Below are positions 45,875 to 58,362 of a stretch of 64,000 bases of DNA, in pieces. Position numbers and translations under genes: made by a program. Each line of letters opens with the position of its first letter. Positions within the stretch are counted from its first letter, which is position 1. This stretch comes from Isoetes taiwanensis (lineage: Eukaryota; Streptophyta; Lycopodiopsida; Isoetales; Isoetaceae): NCBI GenBank assembly GCA_021234155.1, contig JAJEKV010000052.1, positions 4,259,606 to 4,323,605 on the forward strand, written 5' to 3'. The notes under the pieces were generated by a model. It ran no database searches, was not told where the DNA came from, and saw only the letters and a list, made by a program, of their open reading frames with translations.

Positions 45875-47990
45875 TCAAGCTTGGAGCATCTGATACGATG
45901 CCTCCTCTAGTTCTAACGGATCTGCAAAGGCATCTGCATCAAATCTGGGTCCTTCCCTTTGAAAGCAAACTCTTTTGAGATAAGTTCCAGAAGCAATAGA
46001 AGCGCAACTCAGAAGCCTTGAATCCTGAGGAAAAACTATCATCTTTAGTGTGAGCAAGAACCGACCAAGTGAGGTGCCCAAATACATTTTCTACCTGTTC
46101 AGTTGCAGATGCATTTCTAGTTCTATTGCTATATTAGGTTTTCAACAAAGTCGCAATTCTATGTATTTCGTAACTGTGTTTGAGCTGACATGTTGATATG
46201 GAACATGAACTTACGTATCAGAAATATATTGCTGCAGTAGAGCAGTGCTTGACGCTGAGAATGTGCAAAGGAATCTGGAAAAACAAAAAATCAGCCTTAT
46301 GGAATAACGTAACGATGTACATTATAATTATGTAATGATGTACATAATGTAATGATTTAATGTAATGATTTATGAGGCGATAAAAAGTAGCATTTGGCTG
46401 TCATTCCATCTCAAATCATGACATCTACCAAGCATGAAATTAGATGGTTGACATCTACCAAGCACAAATCATAAGGGAACATGAAAATATCTTATTTCTG
46501 ATCTGAATCTTCTTTCTGATCTGCTAGGCAAAATAGTAACACATACATGACAGGTAAAATTAATAATTTAATTTGGTAATCCTTTGCTCTAACTTGTGGA
46601 CGAATTAAATTCATAATACAGGAGAGATGCGAGCTGGCTGATCAATAACAGTAGAATTTATCCCCTCAAGTAATTCTTGGGTGAATATAAATGTAAGATC
46701 ATACTGAATCTTATGAACAAAGTGCAGGTTTGCTTTCATTCTAAGATTCTACATGTGCCATAAAAATATGCCTTGCTTCTGAACAACAGGGAGACTCCAT
46801 CAGACTTCTGAAATCTGCCTTAGTAGAGCTAGAAGTTGGCAGTCCAGGTCTGAACTTGCAACAGGGAAGTAATAAAAAAGAAGATTGGACGTAGGCAATT
46901 GAGGTATAGGACATGGCTGCAAGAACTTTTTCCTATTCTTATGGAAAAACATGAAAGTGATGAAAGAAATCGCGAGGACTTTAACTTCTCTGCGATAGTC
47001 AAAAGATTAAACCCCTTTTATTCTGCATGTCAAAAGATTAAACCCCTTTTATTCTATTTCACCAGAACATGTTTTGAGCTCCACGAACCTAAAAGAAGAC
47101 AGATCCCAATTGGCTACAACTCACCTTCAATGCAACATCATTGCCAAAAATCTAACCCATGAAATGAAAATATCATTCTAACAGATCATATCTGTGTCAC
47201 TCCCTTGCAATGATAGCTCGTAATGATAGATGTGTGGTCGAGGTCAGATGGCAATTACCTATTGAAAATAGTAAGCTGCAGGCCCAATAATGTAGGCCGT
47301 TATCATCCCTGAAGGTCTCCAGTAGCAACAGCAAGTGAAGAACTCCTGAATAAAAACGTCTTCAGTAACTTGGGCACATAGCATTCGATCAAGCAATGCT
47401 ATCCACTCACCTTCCAAAATCCAACGCAGGTCAGGGAAAGATTACACCAGCAGCCTTCGTCCTAACGCAAGAAAATCCTGGAATAAGAATGAAGCCTCAT
47501 TAGTTTCGCAGGAAGAAGACGATCCTAAAATGAGGACGATTGCAGGAAGATGACACTCAGCTCAGCTTACCTTTGCAAGATTGGACCCAAATGTGCTAGT
47601 AAAGATCTTCCCGTTTAGCTCCAGAATCTGCCAATCTGCTCTCCTTTTCAAGCAAACAGAGGCACAACCGGACGAATACGGGCAGATCTTTTTCTCTGAA
47701 AGCTGTAGTAACGATTAAGAAAAGCCCAACTCTGAGAACGTTTGCTAGAAATGAGAAGAAGGCGCCAGAAATGAGAACGAAGGCGCCAAGGATGAAACGG
47801 AGGAGGATAGAATTGCATCTTCAATTTCAAATTTTACAATTCAATTCTGGCGTCTTCGAGATCTGCAATGTCGGCATTCAATTCGGCCAACCTGCGTCCC
47901 GAAGGAGGAGGCAAATTGGAAGGGAACGCCGCATCAGGCGTAACATGCGGCATTCCCTGGCACAAAACCCAACCACCTCACAAAATAAAA
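45875..47990 (-). other. Probable spliced transcription unit, product unrecognised
   Basis: Minus strand, several canonical junctions occur in series: GCAAAG|GTAAGC at 47568, ATTCCAG|GATTTT near 47476, TGGAAG|GTGAGT near 47408, TTGAAG|GTGAGT near 47123, TTTCCAG|ATTCC at about 46278 with GATAC|GTAAGT at 46217, and a last exon after CCTCAG near 46023. That exon reads RLLSCASIASGTYLKRVCFQ, GPRFDADAFADPLELEEASY, QMLQA and a stop at 45875. I could not join a single reading frame through all exons, and no domain is recognised. Upstream exons may be non-coding. Confidence 0.4.
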
Positions 47991-48004
47991 AAGAAGATAT
48001 ATTA

Positions 48005-48520
48005 AACCTTGTACATACAGTATACTTGCTTTATACCTTATACATGTAGTATACTTGCTACATACCTTATACATATAGTACACTTGCTTTATACCTTATA
48101 CATACAATATACTTGCTTTATACCTTATACATACAGTACACTTGCTTCATACCTTATACATACTTTATACCTTATATATACTTTATTCAGACTTTATACC
48201 TTATACCTTATACATACTTGCTTCATACCTTATACAGTATACTTAGTTCATACCTTATATTGTATACATACTTATACATACTTGCTTCATACCATATACA
48301 ATATACCTTATACATACTTCATACGTTATACATACTTTATTCATACTCTATACCTTATACCTTATACATACTTGCTTCATACCTTATATAGTATACTTGG
48401 TTCATACCTTATACAATATACCTTATACATACTTATACATACTTGCTTCATACCATATATAGTATACCTTATACATACTTCATACCTTATACATACTTTA
48501 TTCATACTTTATACCAAATA
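48005..48520. repeat. ATACCTTATACATACTT minisatellite
   Basis: About 500 bp of degenerate 17-23-bp units (CTTATACATACTTGCTTCAT and variants). The long plus-strand open frames here are the repeat translated (YTCFIPYT...). Confidence 0.9.
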
Positions 48521-48822
48521 AGTGTCATATACATTACATTTCAAAATAAGTGTCATATACAAAATAAGTAGCATATACATTACATTACAAAATAAGTCTT
48601 ATACAAAATTTTCTGGATGTCCTTGTGGCATCCAATTCTCAGCACATAAGTAAGTCATATATCAGCACATAAGGGGGTCATACAAGTAAGTTAGTCACAT
48701 AAGTAAGTCATAAGTAAGTTCTATACAAAATTTATCTGGATGTGCTCATGGCATCCAAATATCAGTACATAAGTTAAAACTTTTTAGAAATATCAGCACA
48801 TAAAAGATGTTCAAAAATCATA

Positions 48823-49409
48823 TCAACCTTTTTTCTCTGGCTTCACCCTATTTTTCATGTAGGATTCAGCCAGAGTCATCTCATTCTCGGCTTCATCATC
48901 AAGAGATGATACAGGATCAGCAGCCTCTGCTTGTGGATTTGGGAGTGTTGTAAAAAGAAGTGGACACATAATTAAATTTGTGTCGAGAACATACATTAAA
49001 TAAAAATGTCAAACAGATACTTACTAGGGGTTGGCAGTGTCTTCTCGGGAGAAGGCAATGTACTACCTGGCAAATCCAGCATCAAATTCTTGACTGTATT
49101 GCTTGGCCAAACATAGTGCTTGACACTTGTTTCTACAATCATAAATCATAAACAGTTGCAAATTAAAATACCACAACATAAGTACCTTATAGATTTAACA
49201 TCCAAAATACCTTTACATTTGCTGCTCATTGGACTGCCAAAGCCTTCTTCATCAGCTTCCCCAATCAGTCCCTCAAGCACCAGGTCCTTAGCTATGTCAT
49301 TCACAACTGCAAATTACAATAGAAAAATTAAATACCTGCATCGAATAAGAACAAATGCAAAGCAAGAAAAACCTTTAATACACTTGATGCTTAGTATGAG
49401 GCTTGCCAT
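48823..49409 (-). CDS. Four-exon 115-aa protein model, unknown function
   Basis: Exons 49409-49373, 49306-49211, 49132-49025 and 48929-48823 join through GT-AG introns into one frame of 116 codons with a stop. The product starts MASLILSIKCIKVVND and contains AKDLVLEGLIGEADEEGF, SVKHYVWPSNTVKNLMLDLP, PSPEKTLPTPTEAADPV and ends TLAESYMKNRVKPEKKG. Phases agree at all three junctions, which is strong internal support for a real gene. No family recognised. Its 5' side abuts a LINE remnant at 49430, so the ATG may be internal and the gene truncated. Confidence 0.6.
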
Positions 49410-49429
49410 TTTTTTTCCTTGGGATGTGT

Positions 49430-49800
49430 TTCAGACTAAGTTCTTGCTATCTCAATAAGACAAAGCTATTTGGCAAAAGCTGGCTGATATTCTGCCAGCC
49501 ATTCCTCCACAACGAGCTGATGTGCCTATTTGGATTGGTCCCCAAATTTTTAATGCACAAAGTATTGTGCATTTTTTACATCAGAAGCTCGTCAATGTTA
49601 ACATTGTTCCTCCTCGCACTGATTGGCACTGGAAGCGAATGTGATCTTGAGCCCGGAATAAATTGCTTCATCCCAAAGTTTTTGTCTTCTTGTGGCTGCT
49701 CCCTTATAGATGTTTGCGGGTTAATGCGTTGGTTCATAAGTTTGCTCTCCACATTTCAGAACTGTACCCATTGTGTAAATGGCAATAAAAGAGTCTCAAG
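49430..49800 (+). pseudogene. LINE reverse-transcriptase zinc-binding (zf-RVT) tail fragment
   Basis: The frame reads WQKLADILPAIPPQRADVPI, SIVHFLHQKLVN, TDWHWKRM, then after frame changes KVFVFLWLLPYRCLRVNAL and LHISELYPLCK. This is the W..W....PPK..FFLW......LPV..L......CP.C pattern of the zf-RVT domain of plant L1-type LINEs. Stops and shifts are present. It meets the tandem array at about 49814. Confidence 0.6.
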
Positions 49801-50159
49801 ACCAGCAATAAAAGAGTTTGGATGTCTAGTGCACACCAACAATATTATTGAAGCATCTAATTTAGCAAGCATATATGAGCTAAATTAGTATATGCTAACA
49901 TTGCACGTGTATTATCATCCTAGGGAAAGAAAGTGTGTGAAATAAGTTGAATGATGGACCATATATGGGATATGGTGGAGCATTTGGTGTGGTGGCAATT
50001 GGTACTTTAATGGTTGACTATGTAACCTTACTTTAATGTAAGGAATGCACATTTTTATTGACATGCAAAATTGGATGAAAATGCAATATTCAATGAAAAA
50101 GGTGTTTTAGGCAAGATACCTGAAATATTAGGGTAAAGAGATCTGGCATTTGTCTTTTT

Positions 50160-50236
50160 GGTGTGCTTTTATCTGCTTTGTGTACTGCCTCCGCGGACGT
50201 TAAAATATACTTCCTTCCTTCCTTCCTTCCTTAAGG
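50160..50236 (+). mobile_element. Tiny LINE 3'-end insertion with (TTCC)n tail
   Basis: Present only in the first unit: sequence ending GCCTCCGCGGACGTTAAAATA then CTTCCTTCCTTCC, matching the LINE 3' end at 58.4 kb. The other units have ATATATCTTCC at the site. Confidence 0.7.
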
Positions 50237-52152
50237 TGCAATAGTTTGGCATAAACGAAAGAGATTGCTATTGCTGCTTGTGATGGAAATGATCTAAATG
50301 TTATCACTAGGAAGCATATGGTTGCAGAAAATCCGCCCATGCTGCCCTGAAAGTGGCCATTAGAAGCATATTGCAGCACGTAGTATGGCTAAAAGCGACA
50401 AGATACAAGAATTTCTTCTGTGTTGCGCACACTGGTGAAGCCAAAGAATCTGATGGCATTGGCAGAGCCGTAAATCCCATTCAAGCTAATCAGGTTTGGG
50501 CTTATGAGGCTATTTAAAAGATTTCTTTCATTAAGAACTGATGCATTGATTTTTTTCCATATGTCGATTTGCTTGGAATTGCTAAGCAGTGGTGACATTT
50601 GTTGGCTTTCAATACTATAAGATAATAGAGTGGCTACGAAATATTTAGATTTAGTTATTTCCATTATGGTTTATTATATGATGAAGTAACACTAGCTAAA
50701 CTTAGATGTAAATTGCTAAATGTATTGACATGATCTGTAAATGGTAGCATAATGCCATTGGCTAGACATATGCATTTTGACATAAAAACATCACGTTGCT
50801 GGAGCATAATGCCATTGGCTAGACATATGCATTTTGCCATAAAAAGATCACGTTGATGTGGTTTAATTCTAATATGAGTGGCAACTGGTTGTAGTAAACA
50901 TGGCACATGTGCTGGCTGCATGGGTAGCGCTTTAAGCTTTTATGTAAAAGCATTAAGATAGACTACCAATAAATTAGAGAGGTAAGTTATCCCCCTGAAA
51001 CGGGGAGGAAGAAGCCTGTGTAAAATGTTGTTAAGCTGATAAAGCGGTTGAAGCATTATAGTTAGAAACCAATAAATTAGAGGTATGTTATTTCCTTGAA
51101 ATGGGGAAATACAGCATGAAAGATGCCTGCATAAAGAGCTGTTAGCCAGTGTTGTAAGTAGACCTTACTGAATCTACAATTGTACTATGCCCTTTGGTAA
51201 GATTGATGGGCATTTTCCATGTATAAATTTAAGTACTTACTGATTGCAAGTAGTGTGAAGGGGGATAATCTTAGGGGACCCCATGACGCCTGCTAATAGC
51301 TTAGGCTCTTACCCATGAACTTGGCTAACCGTCCTTTAGTTCTACTGCAGGTAACAGGGTCCTCTACTCTCTGTTTTGTTTTCTTTTAAACAAGTAGCTG
51401 GATTTAGCCCTTTCGGATGGAAGATATGACGTGAAGTTTCTACATTTGTACTCTGACGATGTCATAATGGTTGTAAAAACTTGATATGCTATTATTGATA
51501 AAGGTCATTTACTTGCTCATAATATAAGTTGGGGCAGTATTATTGCTGTTATGAAATTTCAGAGATGTTTTACATTATTGAATATATGGAAATGATGACC
51601 TTGTCTAAGTCTTAAGTCATATACACCTGTATGTCTTAAGGACTGCTTATTGATGCTTGTTTTTCAAGTATAATGGTTCGGGTTGACCTGACCTAAAGGT
51701 TTTTTGTTTTGTCCTCAGTATATTGTTTATACCAATATCTTAGACAAAGATTGGATATTGTTCAGGTGTATAAATTTGTTCTAAAAACATTGGATATCTT
51801 TATTTCATAGGAAAATGGCAAAGTTAAGGAGCTGGATGTCGGCAATTACAGCATATGGAGCTGTGTAGACCATACTTGGATGTGCAGCCAGGTTTATTGC
51901 TGATTGCTCATTCAGAATGTAAAATATATTCAGTAGAAAGGCATTTCCCAAGAAAAAACTTCAAAAGGCATTTGCCCAGGGATTTTTAGAGTTTGGAAGC
52001 TGGTGGGTTTAAATGAAGAAGATATTAAGGGCATTTGCTCTGTCGTCAAACCTTTGCTTTATGCAAAGATTAACTTTTCCACAACTATTTCCAGGGCCAC
52101 CATACAATATGGCAGACTTGATTCGTTTTTCTCAGTACATTGTGGTGATACC

Positions 52153-52235
52153 TAGTATTTTTTTTTTTTTGAAGGATGAAATTAAGTAAACATGGGCGAA
52201 CATGGGCGAGCACCCACACAACACATTAGTATTTT
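52153..52235 (-). mobile_element. Short poly(A) retroinsertion with 9-bp target duplication
   Basis: TAGTATTTT occurs at 52153-52161 and 52227-52235 flanking about 65 bp that, on the minus strand, ends TTTCATCCTTC plus an A run. The unit at 59.98 kb has one TAGTATTTT and no insert, so the empty site is visible. Confidence 0.85.
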
Positions 52236-53444
52236 AAGCATTGGGATATTTTAAGTTCATATGTACATGGCAATATTGATGATCATATGTCAACAACCAG
52301 TGATAAAGGAACTGGTTTTCAGTTATGACAAATGCAAAGTGCACAATCCAAAATCTGTTGTGTAGACCATACTGGATGTACAGACCATACTGGCTACTTC
52401 AGACCGTCCCTCATGCAGAAATACCTTTCTCAAAACCTTTCGAGGGACATTGTACAATATTGCAGCATATGCTCAATACATTCTGGTAATAAATGGGTAG
52501 AATGGAGAATTTGGCAATATAGGATAGGTAGGGCCTTGGCTGCAATAAGGTCCTACTCTCCTTGTTGCTTCCATATGTGATGTCAAGACGTTTGACATGT
52601 TTTCTGAGGCCTTCCTGACCTACGGTAGGAGGCAGGATTTTTTTATTAAATGAGGCATGAGTTTGGATGTCTAGTGCACACCAACAATATTATTGAAGCA
52701 TCTAATTTAGCAAGCATATATGAGCTAAATTAGTATATGCTAACATTGCACGTGTATTATCATCCTAGGGAAAGAAAGTGTGTGAAATAAGTTGAATGAT
52801 GGACTATATATGGGATATGGTGGAGCATATGGATGTGGTGCCAATTGGTACTTTAATGGTTGACTATGTAACCTTATTTTAATGTAAGTAATGTACATTT
52901 TTATTGACATGCAAAATTGGACGAAAATGCAATATTCAATGAAAAAAGCATTTTAGGCAAGATACCTAAAATATTAGGGTAAGGAGATCCGGCAATATAT
53001 CTTCCTTGCGGATTGCTTAAGGTGCAATAGTTTGGCATAAACGAAAGAGATTGCTATTGCTGCTTGTGATGGAAATGATCTAAATGTTACCACTAGGAAG
53101 CGTATGGTTGCAGAAAGTCCGCCCATGCTGCCCTGAAAGTTGCCATTAGAAGCATATTGCAGCACGTAGTATGGCTAAAAGCGACAAGATACAAGAATTT
53201 CTTCTCTGGTGAAGCCAAAGAATCTGATGGCATTGGCAGAACCGTAAATCCCATTCAAGCTAATCAGGTTTGGGCTTATGAGGCTATTTAAAAGATTTCT
53301 TTCATTAAGAACTGATGCATTGATTTTTTCCATATGTCGATTTGCTTGGGATTGCTAGCAGTGGTGACATTTGTTGGCTTTCAATACTATAAGATAATAG
53401 AGTGGCTACGAAATATTTAGATTTAGTTATTTCCAGACCCCCAT

Positions 53445-54392
53445 TTGGAGGGGGATATTCCTCAGCCTCAGCCTCAGCCCCATCCCCAGCTCCAGCCCAT
53501 CTGGGAGAACCAGGAGGAGGGGCCACCACGAAAACGGCCCCGGTCAGATAACAAAGACAAGGGAGAAACCTCTTCCATGAGGAGGGAAGCCCGAGCAAAG
53601 GCCCAATCTATGAGATTGACTCGGGAGATGGATGAAGGCTGCTCAAGCCCGAACAAAGCAGCAGACGAGGACCATGAAACGGCTAGAGGAACAGTCGAGA
53701 GTAATGTAACTTCCTGATTGCGGGATGGCTGGCCCGAGATCCCCCCAAAGATCCCACGTGCTCAAAAAGAGGTTGGCGGTGAAAGGCAACGGGTTACGAG
53801 GATGGAGACCCGCATGCGCCAGCTTGAAGATCGGGCTTCGCTGGCCCACTTTGAGAGGCAACAGGATAAGGTGGCCTTGCCGACTTTTTGCGAAGCTTCG
53901 ATGGATTCCCTCCTCACCACCATGCGCATAATGGCAAAGCGACAAAACGGGTGTTGAGCAGATACGCTGGCAACTATTTCCGCGCCAAGTCGAGACAGAG
54001 GGTATGCCACCGCGATACGAAACGCCCGGTGCCCTTTGTCGGCCGCCGGTCAGAAATGAGAACCCCGCGAGTAGGGCGGAGACACGGATCGGAAATTCGT
54101 GAGCTCAAAGCAACCATTGCCCAAAGAAGACGCTGGCCTCCATGCCGAGGTCCATGAACACCGTGGCATCGCGACGAGTGAGTTGGCCAAGCAGCAGAGG
54201 GCTCCAACAGAGATAGGCTCCCGACTCGTGCAGCAGAGGCCGCAAATACGTGGACAGCCAAACGCCGCCCCCACAGCCCCCCATGGGTCGCCAAACGACG
54301 GACAAACACCACCTCCTCCACCTCACACACCACGCCGCCCTCGCGTGAGCAGCCCACACGCTCCGAACAGAGTCACTGGGGGACAAAAATAA
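53445..54392 (+). pseudogene. LINE ORF1 (gag-like) remnant
   Basis: Proline/glutamine-rich start (QPQPQPHPQLQPIW), a basic stretch (PPRKRPRSDNKDKG) and a charged helical segment (RVTRMETRMRQLEDRASLAH) that could form a coiled coil. A stop at 53717 and later shifts break it. ORF1 proteins bind LINE RNA. No zinc knuckle was seen. Confidence 0.5.
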
Positions 54393-54939
54393 TGTTGCCC
54401 CGGCTTCGGTGGCGGCGGGGAGCGAGAACCGACGCCATAATAGCGGTGGTAATGCGTGGACTCGGAGGAGGCAGGAGAAGATCTCATCAAAGCGCGTGAG
54501 GATGAGATCCCATCTCGAATGGCATTCCCGACCGGTACACATTGCTAGAGCAAGCCTTTGGGACTCGGTCACCTGACGCCCGGCGTGTGTTGTTACCTTC
54601 CGCGGTTAGCCCGGACATGCGAAATCGTGAGACCGCCCTGCCGTCGAGTAGGCAATTGAAGGGGGCCTTTCGTATGTTGACCAGACCTCACCACGATGCA
54701 ACAGAGTCCCGCGTCCCGGCTAGCCCGGCCCGGGGGCGTCCCGCCCGTCGTAGAGGGGGGGCGGGCCTGTCCGGAAGCTTCGCGATTTTCAGGGCGGGCG
54801 CGCCGGCGTCGCCGATGCAATGCGGTGGCCGCCACTCTCTCCTCGCTGCCGCCGCCACTACCCCCGCCGCACCCCCCGCTCCGCCGCTCCGACCGCCGCC
54901 AGCGCCGCTGCACTTTCCACGCAACCGGCAGATCATCGA

Positions 54940-55750
54940 AGCGCCCACATCAATGCCAACAATAGGAAGTGTGCCTCCGATGGTGTCTTGGAACTGCCGG
55001 GGCTTCCCCGGCGAAAAGGCGAAATCTCAACTCTATTGCACCAGATATGGATCTCATTTTCCTTATGGAGACATGGGAGCATGCAGGGCATAGATTATCG
55101 GACCTCCCAGGCTATCTGCATTTCTCGGTGTTCAATGAGTGCACGTGCAAGAGCGAGGCATGGCGGCATTGCTCGCTACTACCGTGCAACCTTGAGGCAC
55201 TCACCCTGGTTGCACAAACGCATTGTGCACAATCGCTACTTGTGGGTGCGGCGCTGCGGCATGACAAAGGGCGACACTCTCCTCATAGCGGCAAGATGCT
55301 ACTTTCCACATGCCGAGAGCAACTTCTATCACACTCATTTGGATGTGGATCGATTGAGCCCTATGTCGATCTATATGATGACATACTGGCCGGCACAAAC
55401 AATTGGGGTTATGTTGCTTGGCGACTTTTAATGCACGACGAGAGCCGAAGCGGTGTTCCAAAATTTGATCCCCCGGCAGGGCGTCCTTGCGGTTGAACCC
55501 CGCAGAGGTGGCTTGGTCAAGGATATCGGATGACAGCCATATTTCAAGGCTATGGCGGCGGTTGTTGTTGCTAGGTAGTATCTTTGACCTGGTTATTTGT
55601 AATGGGCTGGCACAATGGCCGTCTTCCAGTTGCTACACTTGTAGACAGGAGAACCAAGGGGGCGGCTCCAGTGTGGTGGATTATCTGCTGGTTGAGGAAC
55701 GAGATCTGCACCTGGTTACTCATTTTTCCATCGGAATGCAACACTGACGC
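54940..55750 (+). pseudogene. LINE AP-endonuclease remnant
   Basis: Starts with the typical VSWNCRGFPG (N of motif I), followed in other frames by DLIFLMETWEHAG (catalytic Glu of the LxET motif), YVDLYDDILAGT, VMLLGDF (GDFN motif) and SVVDYLLVEERDL. The pieces lie in order but in different frames, so at least three frameshifts are present. This domain nicks the target DNA in apurinic-endonuclease-type LINEs. Confidence 0.7.
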
Positions 55751-56319
55751 GGGGAAGTAGATCGGACCACCGGCCCCTGTTCATGCATCTCCATTGGGAG
55801 GCTTCCCGTGCACCTGCTGCTTCAACACACCGGGTGCCCCAGCTGCGCCTGGACTACGACCGTGCAGGGACCTATGCCCAGCTGCTTGAGCACGATCTGG
55901 CGGGACTGCTGCAACTCCCCACACTTCAAGAGCAATCTGCCGAGTGACTTCGCCGCTCGGTGCTTGAAAGATGCTTTGGGAGAGGCCGCCACGGCGAGCC
56001 CGCGAGCACTACCACCTTTCCCTTAACAAATGGTTTGATGATGAGTGTCGGGGAGCTCAAACGCACACTCCGGCAAGTCACTGATCCCATCTCCCGCCCA
56101 CAGGCCATCAGTCAATACCGCTCCTTTCTCAAGAACAAGAAGGCCAGATACCTTGCAGAGCATCAGCAACAGATGTTTGGTCTCCTGGACCGGCACCCCA
56201 GGACATTCTGGAGAAGGGTCTTGAGCAAGCCTGCACAACCCACAGGGAACATCACCTCGGAGCAATGGGTACAAAGATTTGCAATCTGGCCAGACCACCC
56301 CGCTCGGGGGAGGCACCAC

Positions 56320-57400
56320 CCCCTCCACAGATAGGCATGGCTCTGGTTATCACAGAAGGGGATGTTATCATGGGCCTACAGCGTCTAGCTAATGGGAAGG
56401 CAGCAGATTTAGATGGCATGCGTGCGTAACTTCAAATGGGCTGGGCCTCCACTGGTGCCTGTCCTCACGACATTGTTCAATAAAGCATTGCGAGAAGGCT
56501 TTCCTACGCAATGGACCACTAGCAGAGTAGTGCCCATCTACAAAGCAGGGGACCCTCAATGCCCGGCCAACTACCGTACTATTATGGTCAGCTCTCTCTT
56601 TGCAAAACTGTTGGATGGCATCCATGAACAGCGGCTGACATATATGGGCAGAGGAAACGGAGGTGCGAGCTCTTACGCAGGCAGGTTTCCGGCCCAGACA
56701 TTCCACCATTGATCATATCTTCACTCTGCGCACATTGATTGAGGATAGCAGAATCGCCGCAGAACCAATCATCGTTGTTTCATTGATTTTGCAAAAGCGT
56801 TCGACCGCATTCCCGCAACAAGCTCGGGGACGGATTCGGCGGTACCGGGACCCCGGACTTGCGTAATGCAAGATATAGGCTGTCTGAGGCATGCTTTCGG
56901 GCCGTATCACATCAGCGCACAACCGTAATCGGTAGCATTGGAGTGCGCGGCGGGGTTGCCCCCCTCTCCCCCCCACACTCTTTGGCCTATACATTGATCG
57001 GTTGGAAGATTGGCTCTCACGAGCATGGAGGTGCGGGCGCACATCTCATGCATCACACAATCCGGCAACTCATATATCGCTTTACGATGTCAACCTCATG
57101 GCCTACACTCCGGGAGGACATGCAAACACCGGATGCTCTTGACACTTTTTGCCAATTCACTGGCATGCGAGTGAACTTGGCCAAAACTAGGGTGCTGCTA
57201 GTTGCATCGTCCCGTCAGCCAAGGCTTCCCACCTTCACTTACCAGGGGCAAGAGGTAGAGGTGGCTCCAACCTACAAGTACTTGGGGATTGAGTTCTCAA
57301 CTACCACCCATTGGGATGCGGCTATCAGGTTGCGGGTCACAGCCGGGTTGGAAAGCACTATATGCCATGCGTAACAACGACCACAAGCCGAGTTATGCGC
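56320..57400 (+). pseudogene. LINE reverse transcriptase remnant
   Basis: Motifs in order: VVPIYKAGDPQCPANYRTI (about 56529), ALTQAGFRPRHSTIDHIFTL (56670), CFIDFAKAFDRIPAT (motif A, about 56775), the region of motif B, and YKYLGIEFSTTTHWDAA (motif E, 57273). The motif C box (FADD/YADD) is not recognisable at about 57080, where the minus-strand relative at 19.26 kb still has YADD. Confidence 0.75.
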
Positions 57401-57409
57401 TGGGGCCAC

Positions 57410-58160
57410 CATCACATTTGTTTCGGGCCTTGGTTGAGCCGGTCCCGTTGTATGGGGCGTAAGTGTGGGGTCCGTCATCTCCCTCAACACATGGAATGAC
57501 CTCGGCGGTGCGAAGGCCTTCTTGGCACGGGCCCCGGGGTGAAGTCCACAGCCCGCGCACCGATCCTACTCGGGAGACAGGCTTTCTACCCTTCAACGGG
57601 CTGCATTGGAATACGCCATATCGTTTACTTCCAAAAGGTGGTCGCTATGGCTGATACACGCTTGCCCCATCTTGCTTTGACCACGGCAATGGGTCCCCAA
57701 CGCCAAATCCCACTGAAAGACAAGCAAGCTCGATGGTTCTCCGCACGGGCGCGCGGGGCAAACAGTCGCGCCCGTGTCGACAAAGAAAGATCGTGGAGGC
57801 ACTTAAACCGTACCTAGATGCTATTTTCCTTCGCAAGCTCGGGATGCGAGGCTCGACGCGACGTTAAGGCGGCACACTATCAGCAACAAGTCAATCCTAG
57901 GCTCACAAGAGGCTCGCGACCAAGATTTTGTACACCCAAATTTGCCCATGAAGAAGCGCATTTATAGCTTCCATTCGCCGCGGGTGCACATCGCCCGCCG
58001 CATTGAAACGTGGCGTTGGGCTCGGAAGCACGAGCAAAGGCTTTGCGCTGTTGCCACCCGGTATGCGATTGAGGATGAATGTCATACCCTCGAATCGCCC
58101 GCATTTGCCCATATCCGAGAGAGGTATGTTCGACTACTAGTGCCTGGCCAGCCGTTGCAT
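57410..58160 (+). pseudogene. LINE C-terminal region remnant
   Basis: After the RT come frames reading RALVEPVPLYGA and VWGP, then IEDECHTLESPAFAHIRERY at about 58065. The same EDExHTL segment occurs in the LINEs at 18.26 and 61.5 kb and may be a shared C-terminal domain. Confidence 0.6.
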
Positions 58161-58288
58161 CGCTTATTGACTACACGGCGTCGGGGGTTTGTTGGGGTCA
58201 TACCTCCGGGAGGTTATGGATGCACGACGCGTTGTGTCCTACGGGACGGTCTTGAACTGTCCTATGCAATTGTACAGTGTGCCAGCAT

Positions 58289-58362
58289 GCTTATTACTGC
58301 TAAGGTTTTTCCCTCGAAAACCCTTCGGGGCGGGGGGTTTTTTAATCCTGTCAGTAATATGC
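58289..58362 (+). other. Conserved 3' stem-loop of the LINE family
   Basis: GCTTATTACTG pairs with CAGTAATATGC around a conserved loop holding GGTTTTTCCCTCGAAAACCC and GGGGCGGGGGGTTTTTTAATCC. Equivalent structures lie at 12877-12950, 17932-18000, 61239-61313 and 61985-62061, with different but still paired outer stems. Confidence 0.7.

Noticed and set aside
48009-48521. 170-codon open frame rich in Tyr, Thr and Ile
   Set aside because: It is the minisatellite read through in frame, without any domain.
54542-55093. Independent GC-rich gene of 183 codons
   Set aside because: It spans the LINE ORF1-endonuclease junction; only its end (VSWNCRGF) is meaningful.
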